The notes: generated by a model from the letters alone, not told the origin. DNA of 64,000 bases from Lachnospiraceae bacterium (GCA_017427775.1 JAFRSD010000005.1:1-64000), one strand, 5' to 3'. Numbered from the stretch's first letter, positions 18,802 to 27,911 are shown. A program made the numbers and translations.

Positions 18802-21192
18802 CTTATTACTCCTTTCTTCCTTTGCGCCGGCGTTCGTGCCGGATGTTTCCGTGAATTCCTTCCCGCCGGCCGCTTCCGCGCCGGTTCTCACCGTCTCCTT
18901 CGTCCGGTCGTTGTCCGCCGAACTATTCTTTGAACCCGCCTTCCGCGCGGTGATACGGAACCGGTTCAGCCGCAGCGCGTTCATGCAAACCGTAAAGCTT
19001 GAGAGGCTCATGGCCGCCGCGCCGATCATCGGGTTCATCTCCCACCGAAACAGTCCTGCTGCCAGCGGGATGCAGATCATATTATAAAAGAATGCCCAGA
19101 ACAGGTTCTCATGAATATTTCGAAGCGTGGCTCTCGAAAGGCGCACCGCATTCACGACATCCGTCAGGGAATCATTCATCAAAACAACGTCCGCGGAATC
19201 AACCGCAACATCGGTTCCCGCGCCGACGGCGATGCCGATATCGGCCCTTGTAAGTGCCGGCGCATCATTGATGCCGTCACCGACCATGATCGTCCGCCCT
19301 TTTTCGGAAAGTTCCCGGATTACGGCTTCCTTGCCGTCCGGCAGCACGCCCGCGATCACTTCATCGACGCCCGCCGCCTTGCCGATCGCGCCGGCCGTGC
19401 GTTCATTGTCGCCTGTCAACATAACAATGCGGAGTCCCAGTTTCTTCAGTTGCCCGATAGCGTCCGCGGAGTCTTCACGGATCGTATCCGCCACGGCTAT
19501 GATGCCGGCCAGCCTGCCGTCTTCCGCGAAATAAAGCGGCGTTTTGCCCTGTTCCGACAGTTCGCGTGCCCTTTCGGCCAATGCTTCGGATATGACGGCG
19601 ACCGTCCCTATATAGGCAGCGTTTCCGCCGTGAACCGTGTGTCCGTTCCAAACGCCGGTGAGTCCGTTTCCGGGAAGTGCCGTAAAACCGCTGACCTCCG
19701 ATACCGTAATGCCCCGCTCTGCTCCTTCGCTGACAACCGCCTTCGCAAGCGGATGCTCGCTCTTCGCTTCCAGGGAGCATGCTCTCTCAAAGAGTTCCTT
19801 CTCCGTCATTCCTTCGGCCGGGTATACATCGGTCACCCGCGGTTCGCCCGTCGTGATCGTTCCTGTTTTATCAAGCGCGACGATACGCGTCTTTCCCGCA
19901 ACTTCAAGTGCTTCGCTTGTCTTAAAAAGAATGCCGTTCTTCGCGCCGACGCCGTTTCCTACCATGATTGCCACGGGCGTCGCCAGCCCGAGCGCGCACG
20001 GACACGAGATAACAAGCACGGAGATGCCCCTCGCAAGCGCGAAAGCGGCCGTCTTTCCGGCAAGCAGCCATCCGCCCGTTACGATCAGCGCGATCAGGAT
20101 TACCGCGGGAACGAAGATGCCGGATACTTTGTCCGCGATCCTCGCGATCGGTGCCTTGGTCGCCGCCGCGTCGCTCACCATGCGGATGATCTGCGACAGC
20201 GTCGTATCTTTCCCGACTCGTACTGCCCTGCAGCGCATATACCCGGAGGTATTGATCGTCGCCGCACTGACCTGGTCGCCCTCCTTCTTATCCACGGGGA
20301 CGGATTCTCCCGTAAGCGCCGCCTCATTGACCGCGCTCATTCCGGATATCACGATTCCGTCAGCGGGAATGCTGTCACCGGGTCTTACGACGAATACGTC
20401 GCCGGCCATAACCTCTGCAACCGGAACCTCTGTCTCTTCACCGTTTCGAAGAAGCACGGCCGTCTTCGGTGCAAGCCGCATCAGGCTCTTAAGCGCGTTG
20501 GTCGTTCTGCCCTTTGACATGGCTTCGAGCATCTTTCCGACAGTGATCAGTGCCGGGATCATAGCTGCCGATTCAAAATACAGCTGATTATGATACATAT
20601 GCATGAGTCCGCTGTCCGGCGTACCGGAAGTATGCTTCACGCACATCATGATAAAGACATATACGCTCCAGGAAAAGGAAACCGCCGAGCCGAGTGCGAC
20701 AAGCGTATCCATATTGGGTGCCCCGTGCAAAACCGCGCGGAACCCGCTCGTAAAAAACTTCCTGTTGATGACCATCACGATCAGAGCGAGAACCATCTGG
20801 ACAACGGTTAATGCAATATGGTTCCCCGCAAGTCCTGCCGGAAGCGGAAGCCCCAGCATATTATGTCCCATCGTGATATACATGAGGATGGCCAGAAATG
20901 CCGCTGACAGAATAAGACGCCGTTTTAATCGCGGCGTCTCGCGGTCTGCTAACACGTCTCCCGGATCAGCGGCAGCGCCGCCGTCCGGGCTTTCCTCCAT
21001 CAGGCTGGCACCGTATCCGGCTTCCGTGACCGCCTGAATGATATCGGCGCTCGAAGCCGTTCCTGACACTCCCATGGAATTTGTTAAAAGGCTTACCGAA
21101 ACATCCGTTACTCCCGGGACGCCGGCAACAGCCTTCTCGACTCTTGCCTGGCATGCAGCACAGCTCATTCCGGTTACCTGGTATTTGTCCAT
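18586..21192 (-). CDS. copA: Copper-translocating P1B-type ATPase with C-terminal HMA fusion
   Basis: This 868-residue Cu(I) export ATPase acts in the cytoplasmic membrane. It has an N-terminal HMA domain (GMSCAAC, residues 8-14), TGES in the actuator domain, the CPC metal site (SCPCALGLATP), DKTGT with the phosphorylated Asp, and GDGINDAPAL. The normal enzyme would end near residue 745. Here a linker of about 50 residues, rich in Lys, Glu, Thr and Ala, follows. The last 71 residues are a second HMA domain with GMMCGHC. The second domain begins at a Met with its own ribosome binding site, described separately. The gene starts 55 nt after serine acetyltransferase and may be cotranscribed with it; no operator of CsoR or CopY type was recognised. 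Confidence 0.95.
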   Translation of the reverse strand: MDKYQVTGMSCAACQARVEKAVAGVPGVTDVSVSLLTNSMGVSGTASSADIIQAVTEAGYGASLMEESPDGGAAADPGDVLADRETPRLKRRLILSAAFLAILMYITMGHNMLGLPLPAGLAGNHIALTVVQMVLALIVMVINRKFFTSGFRAVLHGAPNMDTLVALGSAVSFSWSVYVFIMMCVKHTSGTPDSGLMHMYHNQLYFESAAMIPALITVGKMLEAMSKGRTTNALKSLMRLAPKTAVLLRNGEETEVPVAEVMAGDVFVVRPGDSIPADGIVISGMSAVNEAALTGESVPVDKKEGDQVSAATINTSGYMRCRAVRVGKDTTLSQIIRMVSDAAATKAPIARIADKVSGIFVPAVILIALIVTGGWLLAGKTAAFALARGISVLVISCPCALGLATPVAIMVGNGVGAKNGILFKTSEALEVAGKTRIVALDKTGTITTGEPRVTDVYPAEGMTEKELFERACSLEAKSEHPLAKAVVSEGAERGITVSEVSGFTALPGNGLTGVWNGHTVHGGNAAYIGTVAVISEALAERARELSEQGKTPLYFAEDGRLAGIIAVADTIREDSADAIGQLKKLGLRIVMLTGDNERTAGAIGKAAGVDEVIAGVLPDGKEAVIRELSEKGRTIMVGDGINDAPALTRADIGIAVGAGTDVAVDSADVVLMNDSLTDVVNAVRLSRATLRNIHENLFWAFFYNMICIPLAAGLFRWEMNPMIGAAAMSLSSFTVCMNALRLNRFRITARKAGSKNSSADNDRTKETVRTGAEAAGGKEFTETSGTNAGAKEERSNKMTVTVKIDGMMCGHCEANVKKTLEALPFVEFAEVSHEKGTAVLTLCGAFDEQTVKKAVEDKDYAYCGVLEA

Positions 21193-21247
21193 TTCCTATC
21201 CTTTCCTCATCGTCAGTGCGCTGTTCGCGCCGCACCTGTCTGCAACT

Positions 21248-22207
21248 TCAGATGATATAGTACCACTCGTTGCCCTGGCTGATCTCCTCGGCATGACGTT
21301 CACCGGCTGTCCGGTATTCCATCTCGAGGTTCTTCATGCTGACTCTCGTGTTGGCATCGATGGACCGCGTAATGAACGTGTTGCCGCCGATGACGGTATT
21401 CTCACCGATCACGGTCTCGCCGCCGAGGATCGACGCATTGGCGTAGATCGTTACATTATCGCAGATCGTAGGATGACGCTTCTTGCCGGAGAGTTTCTGG
21501 CCGCCTCTCGTGGAAAGAGCTCCGATCGTAACACCCTGATAAATCTTCACGTTGTTCCCGATGATCGAAGTCTCGCCGACTACGATACCGGTACCGTGGT
21601 CAATAAAGAAATGCCGCCCGATCTCCGCGCCGGGATGAATATCGATTCCGGTCTCCGAATGCGCATACTCGGTCATAAGTCTCGGAAGTACCGGAACATG
21701 CAGCTTATGAAGCTCATGCGCGATCCGGTATACGGTGATCGCCATGAGACCGGGATACGCGAGAATGATCTCTTCCATGCATGCCGCAGCAGGATCGCCG
21801 TCAAATGCAGCGATCAGGTCGCTTTCGATCAGCTCTCTGACAGCGGGAATCCGCTCAAAGAACCGTTTGCACAGGCGGTAGCCTTCCTCTTCGCGGCTCT
21901 CGTCGTCCATGGTGCCCTTCTTCACAAAAAGCGTAAGCGCAAGCGTTACCTGCTTATGCAGTCTGCAGAAGCAGTCTTCAATGGTAACCGCAAGCGTGTA
22001 TTCCGGACTGTAAGTTGACACGGAACGGTCACGGAAATAGCCGGGGAACACGATCCTGAACAATGCGTTAACCAGTTCCCGGACCTCATCCTTATCCGGA
22101 GAATTCGCGACGGTCAGACCGTCGATCGTCTTGCCGCCTTCCATATCCTTGTATATATTCCGGACGATCTCACTGATTTCTTTCTCTCTGTTCTGATTCA
22201 TAGCCAT
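21248..22207 (-). CDS. Serine O-acetyltransferase (EpsC/CysE type)
   Basis: This enzyme transfers acetyl from acetyl-CoA to L-serine, the first step of cysteine synthesis. It has 319 residues. Residues 1-190 are a helical N-terminal domain longer than that of E. coli CysE, as in the EpsC group. The left-handed beta-helix follows, with hexapeptide repeats such as IDIHPGAEIG, FIDHGTGIVVGE and IIGNNVKIYQGVTIG. The His of DHGTG is the catalytic one, and the GGQKLSGKKRHP loop binds CoA. GGAGG lies 9 nt before the first ATG of MAMN. A -10 like TATAAT is at 22289-22294 but its -35 is poor, and no T-box leader was seen. Confidence 0.93.
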   Translation of the reverse strand: MAMNQNREKEISEIVRNIYKDMEGGKTIDGLTVANSPDKDEVRELVNALFRIVFPGYFRDRSVSTYSPEYTLAVTIEDCFCRLHKQVTLALTLFVKKGTMDDESREEEGYRLCKRFFERIPAVRELIESDLIAAFDGDPAAACMEEIILAYPGLMAITVYRIAHELHKLHVPVLPRLMTEYAHSETGIDIHPGAEIGRHFFIDHGTGIVVGETSIIGNNVKIYQGVTIGALSTRGGQKLSGKKRHPTICDNVTIYANASILGGETVIGENTVIGGNTFITRSIDANTRVSMKNLEMEYRTAGERHAEEISQGNEWYYII

Positions 22208-22288
22208 AGCCGTTTCCTCCGCGTTTATTTCGCCGGCGGCATTGCCCGCCGTATTGCAATCTCATTTTCGGTTAAACAACACTTTTCT

Positions 22289-22294
22289 ATTATA
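22289..22294 (-). promoter_or_regulatory. Possible -10 of the serine acetyltransferase gene
   Basis: The minus strand reads TATAAT about 80 nt upstream of the start codon and just past the flavin reductase terminator region on the plus map. No good -35 is seen at 16-18 nt. Between it and the gene lies a small hairpin of CGGC and GCCG arms. Confidence 0.35.
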
Positions 22295-22311
22295 CGTTAT
22301 AACAGATTTTC

Positions 22312-22345
22312 CCGAAAAAGAAAAGGATTCGAAACCGAATCCTTT
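22312..22345 (-). terminator. Terminator of the FIST-EAL / sensor / flavin reductase operon
   Basis: A perfect 10-bp stem, AAAGGATTCG with its complement, has a 4-nt loop and is followed on the minus strand by TTTCTTTTTC. It lies 22 nt after the flavin reductase stop. Confidence 0.85.
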
Positions 22346-22367
22346 CAGAAATCTTATTCCGGACACT

Positions 22368-22940
22368 TTAGTCCTGTTTCTTAACCGAATAGCCGAACGA
22401 ACCGAGTTTTGCGCCGAGGGCGTGATACACGCCGTGCGAATAGGCAATAAGACCTGCCTTTTCCAGGTCAAACCTGCCGTCCGCGTCCATATAGCGGTCA
22501 TCCACCGTCACGCCGACCACTTCCGCAATATACATGTCATGCGCGCCGAGACGCTCCGTCTTCTTTACTTTGCAGTACAAGTTCACGGGGCTTTCCGCAA
22601 TCGCCGGCGTCTCCATGAAATCCGAAACGTACGGTGTCAGATTCTTCTCGCGGAATTTGTCGAATTTCTTACCGGAACGCACGCCGCACCAGTCACAGGC
22701 TTCGGTCAGTTCCTCGGTTACAAGATTCACGACAAATTCGCCGCTCTCTTCGATGATCTCATGGGAATACCGCTCCGGGCGGACCGAGATGGAAAGCATG
22801 ACCGGATCGGAGCAGATTGTTCCCGCCCACGCTACCGTTACGATGTTCGGGCGCTCGTTCTCTCCTTTCTTCTTGCTGCTTACCATTACGACCGGCACGG
22901 GATAGAGCATGTTGCCGGGTTTCCAGTTCTGCTTAGCCAT
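22368..22940 (-). CDS. Flavin reductase-like domain protein
   Basis: This 190-residue protein has the split-barrel FMN-binding fold of flavin reductases. It starts with a PVPVVMVSS strand, has NIVTVAWAGTICSDPVMLSISV in the FMN site region and SGEFVVNL after it. Members reduce flavins with NAD(P)H or act as FMN-dependent reductases. A Cys-rich spot (CDWCG) lies near residue 80. It follows the LacI-like sensor by 15 nt and ends the operon. A link between flavin or redox state and the c-di-GMP gene upstream is possible but not shown. Confidence 0.88.
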   Translation of the reverse strand: MAKQNWKPGNMLYPVPVVMVSSKKKGENERPNIVTVAWAGTICSDPVMLSISVRPERYSHEIIEESGEFVVNLVTEELTEACDWCGVRSGKKFDKFREKNLTPYVSDFMETPAIAESPVNLYCKVKKTERLGAHDMYIAEVVGVTVDDRYMDADGRFDLEKAGLIAYSHGVYHALGAKLGSFGYSVKKQD

Positions 22941-22955
22941 TGTTATTCCTCCGTT

Positions 22956-24713
22956 TTATGTTTCCGTTTCGTGATTATTCTCGTTAATGTATAAAATCTG
23001 TGCAAGCTGTTTCGCGACAAATTCGCCTCTGTCCGCCACCGTTCCGGTGACCTCGGTAATCAGAACGCCGTATATCCTGCTGCCGTAAAATACGAGCGAA
23101 GCGATGTACGCGCCGCACTTCGGAAGCTCGGTCCGGTCAAGCATCGCATCGAGTCTGCAAAGTCTCCGTTCGGGAGACAGTACTCTCAGCTCACCTCCCT
23201 TTACCACACACATCAGGCGGGCGGTTTCCGGGAACGAAACGCCTCCCTCCTTCGGAACCTGCACCGGCTTTTCAAACAGATACAGGGCCGCGTTGGTGAA
23301 ACTCAGCTTATCCAGGTTCCGGACGATTGTCTCTTCGGTAACGATATTCCCGCCTTCAAACTGGGTTCCGCACACGAAGAAATCACGGATACGTTCCCGT
23401 TCCACCTTGAGGTTGGCATCGAACCGGTTGGCATCGGCCGCCATGGAAACGATCGCGCGGTCCTTCATGTAGGAGAAACACCGGTTCGTCATCATATTGG
23501 CAAGCGGAGATTTCTGGGATTTGTTCATGCCGTTCTGCAGACGCTCGATACACCGTACCATATGCGCCGGATCCGTATAACGCATCGCGCCGTTGGAGAA
23601 GAAGATGTCGATCAAACGCCGGATCTCGGTAAATTCCTCGGTCGACATGGAACTTGTGACCATGGCATGCAGCATTCTCTTGATAAATTCATAGAACAGT
23701 CTGCGAAGATCCACTTCCTCCCGGTCATGAACCTCAGACTGATACCGGTAGAAGCAGTCGTCGAACATACGGTAGACAAATGCCTCGTCGATCCTGAGCA
23801 TTTCCATCACCGTGTATTCATACATCGCGTATTCGAGTGATTCCCTGCCGTAAAGCCTTGTCGGGAGAACCTCGGACTGAACAGTCTCTCCTTTCATCAT
23901 ACGGAGTAACAGTTCAACCGCCTTTTCGCCGAGCGTTATCCCATCGGCACCGATGGAGGCGAGCGGAGGAAGCATGGTTCCCGAGAATTTTGTATTGTCA
24001 AATCCGAACACCTGGATGTCCCGCCCGGGCTTCAGTCCGCGCTCCTTCAGCACGCGGTACAGCGGAACGGCAACCTGGTCATTGACGCAGAAGATTGCTT
24101 CCGCATCGGGATTCCTATCCATCAGCCGGATTGCGGCAGGCATGGCATCAATGGACATATCCGTCTTCTCGTACATATCGTCCGTAAACTCGATATGCTT
24201 CTCTGCAAGGCAGGTCCGGTAGATTTCCTTCCGGTCCTGTGCATCCGCATTATCGTCACGGCCGCCAAGCATGATAAACTTGCGCAGACCCTTCACGTTA
24301 ACAAGATAATCAACCGCTTCCCGGATTCCCTTCTCATTATCGTACCGTACCATGACGCCGTCCGTTACGGCTGTCGAGATGAATACCCTCGGAACACGGG
24401 CATAATTGGAAAACTCCCCGTTGAAAAAACTGTTGCCGCTTACACCGCTGATATTCGGAAGCGTAAGAAGCAGTCCGTCAATCCGGACAACCTCCTCGAG
24501 TCCGTAGATCAAATTATGTACGCGGGTATCGAAATACTTGCTGCTCTTTCCCTTCTCCAGCTGCTCATGAAGTCCCGGAAGCACCAAAAGACGCACGTTC
24601 GGGTATCCGGCTGCGGCAAGCTGCACGCTCCGGATGATTTCCTTCGCATAGTCAATGGCAAGGTCTTCGATAATGAGTCCGATCGTCTTCCGTTCGTCCG
24701 TAAATCGTTCCAT
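22956..24713 (-). CDS. LacI-like periplasmic-binding-protein sensor without HTH or GGDEF
   Basis: This 585-residue cytoplasmic protein begins directly with a type I periplasmic-binding fold (residues about 8-290) as in LacI-family regulators, with FCVNDQVAVPLYRVLKERG and a DIQVFGFDN segment. No DNA-binding domain precedes it. A helical region (about 300-430) and a GAF-like alpha/beta domain (about 430-575) follow. In related clostridial proteins this arrangement normally leads into a GGDEF domain, and here the protein stops before one. It lies 31 nt after the FIST-EAL gene and 15 nt before flavin reductase. I infer a ligand-sensing partner for the c-di-GMP protein; the ligand is unknown. Confidence 0.82.
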   Translation of the reverse strand: MERFTDERKTIGLIIEDLAIDYAKEIIRSVQLAAAGYPNVRLLVLPGLHEQLEKGKSSKYFDTRVHNLIYGLEEVVRIDGLLLTLPNISGVSGNSFFNGEFSNYARVPRVFISTAVTDGVMVRYDNEKGIREAVDYLVNVKGLRKFIMLGGRDDNADAQDRKEIYRTCLAEKHIEFTDDMYEKTDMSIDAMPAAIRLMDRNPDAEAIFCVNDQVAVPLYRVLKERGLKPGRDIQVFGFDNTKFSGTMLPPLASIGADGITLGEKAVELLLRMMKGETVQSEVLPTRLYGRESLEYAMYEYTVMEMLRIDEAFVYRMFDDCFYRYQSEVHDREEVDLRRLFYEFIKRMLHAMVTSSMSTEEFTEIRRLIDIFFSNGAMRYTDPAHMVRCIERLQNGMNKSQKSPLANMMTNRCFSYMKDRAIVSMAADANRFDANLKVERERIRDFFVCGTQFEGGNIVTEETIVRNLDKLSFTNAALYLFEKPVQVPKEGGVSFPETARLMCVVKGGELRVLSPERRLCRLDAMLDRTELPKCGAYIASLVFYGSRIYGVLITEVTGTVADRGEFVAKQLAQILYINENNHETET

Positions 24714-24744
24714 AATTGCCTCCTGCCCGTTCTTTCGGTCAATC

Positions 24745-27357
24745 TCACACAGCTATATCCTGCGCCGGCTTTGAAAACAGATAGCCCTGCGAATAATCCA
24801 CGCCGTACTTGATCAGCATGTCCTGAATCGCCTGATTCTCTACAAACTCCGCCACAACCTGAAGCTTCTGTTTGCTGAGCTGCTTCCAGCCCATGATCAG
24901 CGTGATCAGATTCTGTGCCGCGGGATTCTCGCAGCACTCCTTCACGATGGAGCCGTCAATCTTAATAAAATCGGAATGAATGCTTACGATATGCTGCAGG
25001 TTCGAATACCCGCTTCCGAAATCGTCGATGGATACCAGTCCTCCGAGCTGATGGATGCGGTCCACGAATACCTCCACGGCATCATATGCGTCAACATCTT
25101 CATTCTCCAGAATCTCAAAGATAAAGCTCTCCGGATGGTTCGCGGAAGAGAGAGAGTCATATATGAAATCCGTCATCTCGCGGTTCTTGATGTCACGCAT
25201 TGCCAGATTAATGCTGACGCTGACATCTTCGCAGTTACGGAATTTCTCAAATACCTTACGCACCATGATGAACGATATCGAATCATACAGCAGTCCGTAG
25301 GAACGCGCCACATCAAGGAACCGGTACGGCGTATAGATCGTGCCGTTCTCATCGGCGAGACGCATCAGCGACTCATAGTGGTGTATGGTTCCCGTGGCAT
25401 TATCGTGAATTCCCTGATAATACGGGATGATCGTGTCATGCGCGATCGCGTAATTGATAACGTTCACCATATGATAACGCTCGCGGATGCTCTCCTCGTC
25501 AGACTGAAAGCTTCTCGCATCACAGACATAGAACTGCATATTCCGGTTCATCATTTCGATACGCGCCGAATTATACACGTTCATCAGATTCTCCACCGTC
25601 GCGCCGTTGATGATGCAGAAGATCGGGACGATGGCGATCAGATCCTCGGAAGCCGCAAACAGTTCCTTCTGAAGCTGCTCCATATGCCTTCGCATAGCGG
25701 GAAGGGAACAGGTGTAGGACGGCACGGCGATCGCCGCCATCCAGTCGTTGAGCAGATACATCTTATAATCATGCTTGCGGGCGAAATCGTAGCATTTGCC
25801 GACGAAACTGCGCTGCGTCAGTGAAATCTTATCTGCGTCAAATACGACCTTCATCCCGGATGTGTCCGGAACCTGAATATAGCAGACCCGGTCATATCCG
25901 CGAAGCTTCATGTCCATGCTGAGGGCAGCCTCATTCGGGATGTCCTCCTGCTCGGAATACAGCAGTTTCAATTCACAGTCGCGTACGAAACCGCGTAATC
26001 CCGCGGCTGCGTTTGCAAGCGAAGGCCTCCGCTCGATCCGCGTCTCGATCTCCATCAGGTGACGAAGCAGTGCCTGGTTGTCTGCGGCCAGCGAATCGGT
26101 ATGCGAAAATGCGTACGGATTACACTCCTGCGTCATCGGATTCTCTCCGACGGCTGCTACCGTGAAAGCACCGTCCGCCAGTACATTCTTTTCGCCGGCC
26201 CAGGCGATTTCGCCGTCCATGACGCATCCGCTCATATTGGAATTCTCATAAGCGGAAAGTTCCCATTTGGCGCAGTTCGAATAGATGCGGGAACGCGCGG
26301 CGGCAAGATAAGCGATGATGGTTTCCGCCTTTTCGAAATTCTCAATGCGGCGGAACATCGCGTGGTTATCGGCTATGATCTTGCGGTCGTAGATAAAGGC
26401 ACGTCGCAGACTCCGGCCGATTGTTACATTATGATTGGTAAGCAGACGCTCCCGCTTCGCATCCGGATCAATGTCCGGGCGGGCCTTATAGGCTTCGGCA
26501 TACGCAGGGTCATCCGGCGGGAACAGTTCCGCAAGACTGCAGCCTTCCACGTACCGCATCGGCACGGGGATATCATCCCGGTCGGCATATACAAGCGGGA
26601 ACAGTTCGAAAATCTCCGGGCGTTTCTTCAATGCTTCGCCGATACCGGTACGGTATTCCTTTGCAGCGTCTACTTCCCCGAGTTTCAGGATGCAGTTTCC
26701 GAACGCGTCGGAAATCTCATACGAGTCTCCGATTGCCTGCGCGCCGGTCGCATAATCCGAAATGCAGGAGACCTCTTTGCCCGCAAGCGTGCAGAGGAGG
26801 AGCCCCTGTTCCATATATCCGGTCTCATCAAAGACAAATCCGCCGCTTTCCTTCTGACTTCCGATATCGGAACGGTTCACAATGCCGCCGACCATTCGGA
26901 CGCCGGGAGCACATTGGTTCACATGGTCAACCATCTGCTCGAAATTATAAAACTTTCCCGCAAGAAACGCGAACATCATCTTCATCTCAGACTGCATCAG
27001 CGCAGGCTTTGCGATCATGCATACATTGTCCGCGGACAGCGGTTCGCCGGTCTTTTCATCGCTTGTCGGAAGCATCATCGTACGGATGCTCGCGCCCTGC
27101 GTCTGGGTTACCGAAATGATGCATTGGTCAAGTGAAAGCTTGCCGGCGTTGATGACCGCCGAAGTACTCGTTCCGATGATCTTCGCCTCGGGGATGATGG
27201 ATTTGATGAAACGGGCAAGCTCCACAGCCTCTTCGCCGAGATGGATGGCCGTATGGATCCGGATCAGGATATCCCCTTCATCCGGTTCACGCGTCATCCG
27301 GGAAAGCGTCGTCTCAAGACGCGCTCTCGATATGTATTGAAAACTCCACGTAAACAT
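24745..27357 (-). CDS. FIST sensor - degenerate GGDEF - EAL phosphodiesterase
   Basis: This 870-residue protein has no signal peptide or membrane segment. Residues about 25-390 match the FIST_N and FIST_C sensory domains. Residues about 430-615 look like a GGDEF domain that has lost the GG[DE]EF motif but keeps the tail leading into YYQGI. The EAL domain (about 625-868) retains the metal and catalytic acids: ESL in place of EAL, the Asn of INLAM, the Glu of FEILE, IDDFGSGYS, the Lys of FIKIDGS, and AEFVEN, so it is probably an active c-di-GMP phosphodiesterase. FIST is thought to bind small molecules such as amino acids. It heads an operon with a LacI-like sensor and a flavin reductase; AAAGGAGG precedes the ATG. 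Confidence 0.9.
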   Translation of the reverse strand: MFTWSFQYISRARLETTLSRMTREPDEGDILIRIHTAIHLGEEAVELARFIKSIIPEAKIIGTSTSAVINAGKLSLDQCIISVTQTQGASIRTMMLPTSDEKTGEPLSADNVCMIAKPALMQSEMKMMFAFLAGKFYNFEQMVDHVNQCAPGVRMVGGIVNRSDIGSQKESGGFVFDETGYMEQGLLLCTLAGKEVSCISDYATGAQAIGDSYEISDAFGNCILKLGEVDAAKEYRTGIGEALKKRPEIFELFPLVYADRDDIPVPMRYVEGCSLAELFPPDDPAYAEAYKARPDIDPDAKRERLLTNHNVTIGRSLRRAFIYDRKIIADNHAMFRRIENFEKAETIIAYLAAARSRIYSNCAKWELSAYENSNMSGCVMDGEIAWAGEKNVLADGAFTVAAVGENPMTQECNPYAFSHTDSLAADNQALLRHLMEIETRIERRPSLANAAAGLRGFVRDCELKLLYSEQEDIPNEAALSMDMKLRGYDRVCYIQVPDTSGMKVVFDADKISLTQRSFVGKCYDFARKHDYKMYLLNDWMAAIAVPSYTCSLPAMRRHMEQLQKELFAASEDLIAIVPIFCIINGATVENLMNVYNSARIEMMNRNMQFYVCDARSFQSDEESIRERYHMVNVINYAIAHDTIIPYYQGIHDNATGTIHHYESLMRLADENGTIYTPYRFLDVARSYGLLYDSISFIMVRKVFEKFRNCEDVSVSINLAMRDIKNREMTDFIYDSLSSANHPESFIFEILENEDVDAYDAVEVFVDRIHQLGGLVSIDDFGSGYSNLQHIVSIHSDFIKIDGSIVKECCENPAAQNLITLIMGWKQLSKQKLQVVAEFVENQAIQDMLIKYGVDYSQGYLFSKPAQDIAV

Positions 27358-27408
27358 ACAGACCTCCTTTCCGGCGTGTTAACATGTCGCTTCGGCGCAT
27401 AGTATTAA

Positions 27409-27437
27409 GTATACTTTAGCACATTCCGAATACCCGT
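27409..27437 (-). promoter_or_regulatory. Weak promoter candidate for the FIST-EAL operon
   Basis: On the minus strand TTGTAC and TAAAGT are separated by 17 nt, just after the YbjQ terminator. Both boxes are imperfect, and TATACT lies a few bases downstream as an alternative -10. Confidence 0.35.
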
Positions 27438-27441
27438 ACAA

Positions 27442-27482
27442 TAAAAAACAGAGACCCTCCGGCGAAGCCGAAGGAATCTCTG
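27442..27482 (-). terminator. Terminator of the YbjQ gene
   Basis: On the minus strand a stem beginning CAGAGA and ending TCTCTG (27449-27482), with a GGCTTCGCC tip, is followed by TTTTTTA. Confidence 0.85.
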
Positions 27483-27527
27483 CTCTGCTGACAGATTATC
27501 CGTCACGTCAATGTTTCGGAACCCCTT

Positions 27528-27848
27528 TTACTGTTCCCTGTGACATTTTACCGCGGTACCGTAAGCCATAACCTCGGCTGCTCCCTGCATGATGGCGCTT
27601 GTTGCGTAACGAACGCCGACGATCGCGTCCGCACCGAGGCGGCCCGCATCCTGAATCATGCGCTCGGTAGCTACTCTTCTCGCATCGTCCATCATCTCCG
27701 TGTATCCGCTGATCTCACCGCCGACGATCGTCTTCAGACCGGCCATGAAATCCTTTCCGATGTGCTTCGAATGAACGGTGCTTCCCTTTGCGATTCCGAG
27801 AATCTCCAGCTTCATTCCGTCAATACTTTCCGTAGTGGTAATGATCAT
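27528..27848 (-). CDS. YbjQ/DUF74 family protein
   Basis: This 106-residue protein is of the YbjQ (DUF74) family. The family is sometimes called heavy-metal-binding, but its role is not established. It shows the family pattern: an N-terminal TTTESIDG strand, then GYTEMMDDARRVATERMIQDAGRLGADAIVGVRY, and AEVMAYGTAV near the end. Members are small pentamers with a beta-rich fold. GGAGGG precedes the ATG. It is a single-gene unit with its own promoter and terminator, divergent from rplJ. Confidence 0.9.
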   Translation of the reverse strand: MIITTTESIDGMKLEILGIAKGSTVHSKHIGKDFMAGLKTIVGGEISGYTEMMDDARRVATERMIQDAGRLGADAIVGVRYATSAIMQGAAEVMAYGTAVKCHREQ

Positions 27849-27911
27849 AGTCTTTCCCTCCCATTTTTTCTGGACCGAAGGACCGCTCTCGCGTCTTTTA
27901 GGTCAACGTTC

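Noticed and set aside
22208-22290. T-box or other cysteine-responsive leader before serine acetyltransferase
   Set aside because: The leader is only about 80 nt and lacks the T-box sequence and an antiterminator. Only a small GC hairpin is seen.
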